Assembly: GCA_900318975.1 (NCBI GenBank)
Contig: ONMY01000147.1
Span: 1 to 5,803, forward strand
DNA: 5,803 bases
Source: an uncultured Bacillota bacterium
Lineage (GTDB): Bacteria > Bacillota_I > Bacilli_A > Izemoplasmatales > UBA1188
Reading direction: 5' to 3'
In this document: piece by piece, positions 5,756 through 5,803 of the stretch
Numbering within the stretch: the stretch's first letter is position 1
Layout of the letters: every line of letters starts with the position of its first letter
Position numbers and translations under genes: made by a program
The notes under the pieces: generated by a model
Seen by the model: the letters and a program-made list of their open reading frames with translations, nothing else
Told to the model about the DNA's origin: nothing
Database searches by the model: none

Positions 5756-5803
5756 ATGCAGGAAAAAGTTATTTTAATTTGTGCAGAGTGCTCATCTCGC
5801 AAC
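5756..5803 (+). CDS. rpmG: 50S ribosomal protein L33, N-terminal part (cut by window end)
   Basis: Sixteen codons are visible: MQEKVILICAECSSRN. L33 of Bacilli starts with a short basic/hydrophobic strand followed by a CxEC-x(2)-RNY motif (for example 'LACTECGDRNY'), and the match of ICAECSSRN is close; the cysteine pair is the first half of the zinc site of the zinc-binding L33 form. The start at 5756 is chosen because GGGA at 5743-5746 lies 9 nt upstream; the in-frame ATG at 5741 has no ribosome site and would coincide with the predicted transcript start. The rest of the protein lies beyond the window, where secE and nusG would be expected next. Confidence 0.8.
   Translation, partial: MQEKVILICAECSSRN

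Noticed and set aside
1..5803. Mollicute-type code with TGA as tryptophan
   Set aside because: All tryptophans in the conserved motifs (for example WGISEP, WVKNEW) are TGG and no TGA has to be read through in any gene.
1..5803. Insertion sequence, CRISPR array, tRNA or attachment site at the operon edges
   Set aside because: No transposase or integrase frame, no regularly spaced repeats, no cloverleaf and no matching flanking direct repeats were seen; the intergenic gaps are only about 116 and 77 bases.

Overview
The window is AT-rich with short intergenic gaps, strong Shine-Dalgarno sites and TAA stops on all four gene ends visible. TGG encodes tryptophan and no internal TGA needs to be read through, so the standard bacterial code fits. 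The flanks point to a low-GC Firmicute of the Bacilli/Mollicutes-like kind: on the left is the 3' end of a sigma-70-type factor gene, and on the right is the 5' end of rpmG (ribosomal protein L33). In Bacillus subtilis sigH is followed directly by rpmG, secE and nusG, so this window looks like that conserved junction with extra genes inserted. The species cannot be named from the sequence.

Layout, all on the + strand: (1) 1-184, end of the sigma factor gene, closed by a clear hairpin-plus-T-tract terminator at 166-198 that overlaps its stop codon. (2) 199-300, a promoter region with TTGATA, a 17-base spacer and TATAAT; an 18-base perfect palindrome fills the spacer and looks like a repressor operator. 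(3) 301-5678, a tight three-gene operon: an SPFH/YdjI-type protein with a C-terminal double zinc ribbon; a small zinc-ribbon, trypsin-fold (HtrA-like) serine protease with an intact His/Asp/Ser triad and no signal peptide; and a 1174-residue protein with an N-terminal zinc ribbon, a TIR domain, a long helical/TPR-like middle and about six C-terminal membrane spans. Gene gaps are 3 nt and -1 nt. (4) 5679-5755, a weak terminator overlapping a strong promoter for rpmG. (5) 5756-5803, the first 16 codons of rpmG.

The operon is the interesting part. All three proteins carry paired CxxC zinc knuckles fused to a different module: a membrane-scaffold-like SPFH domain, a protease and a TIR domain with a candidate NADase glutamate. 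My inference is that they form one membrane-associated sensing and response complex, perhaps an antiphage or envelope-stress suicide system: the SPFH protein as scaffold or sensor, the protease as transducer and the TIR protein as effector. Zinc-ribbon/TIR proteins resembling the third gene are, from memory, common in gut Firmicutes, and SPFH/zinc-ribbon proteins occur in membrane-stress operons such as B. subtilis ydjFGHI. The combination with a cytosolic protease is not a system I can name, and no function is proven by the sequence.
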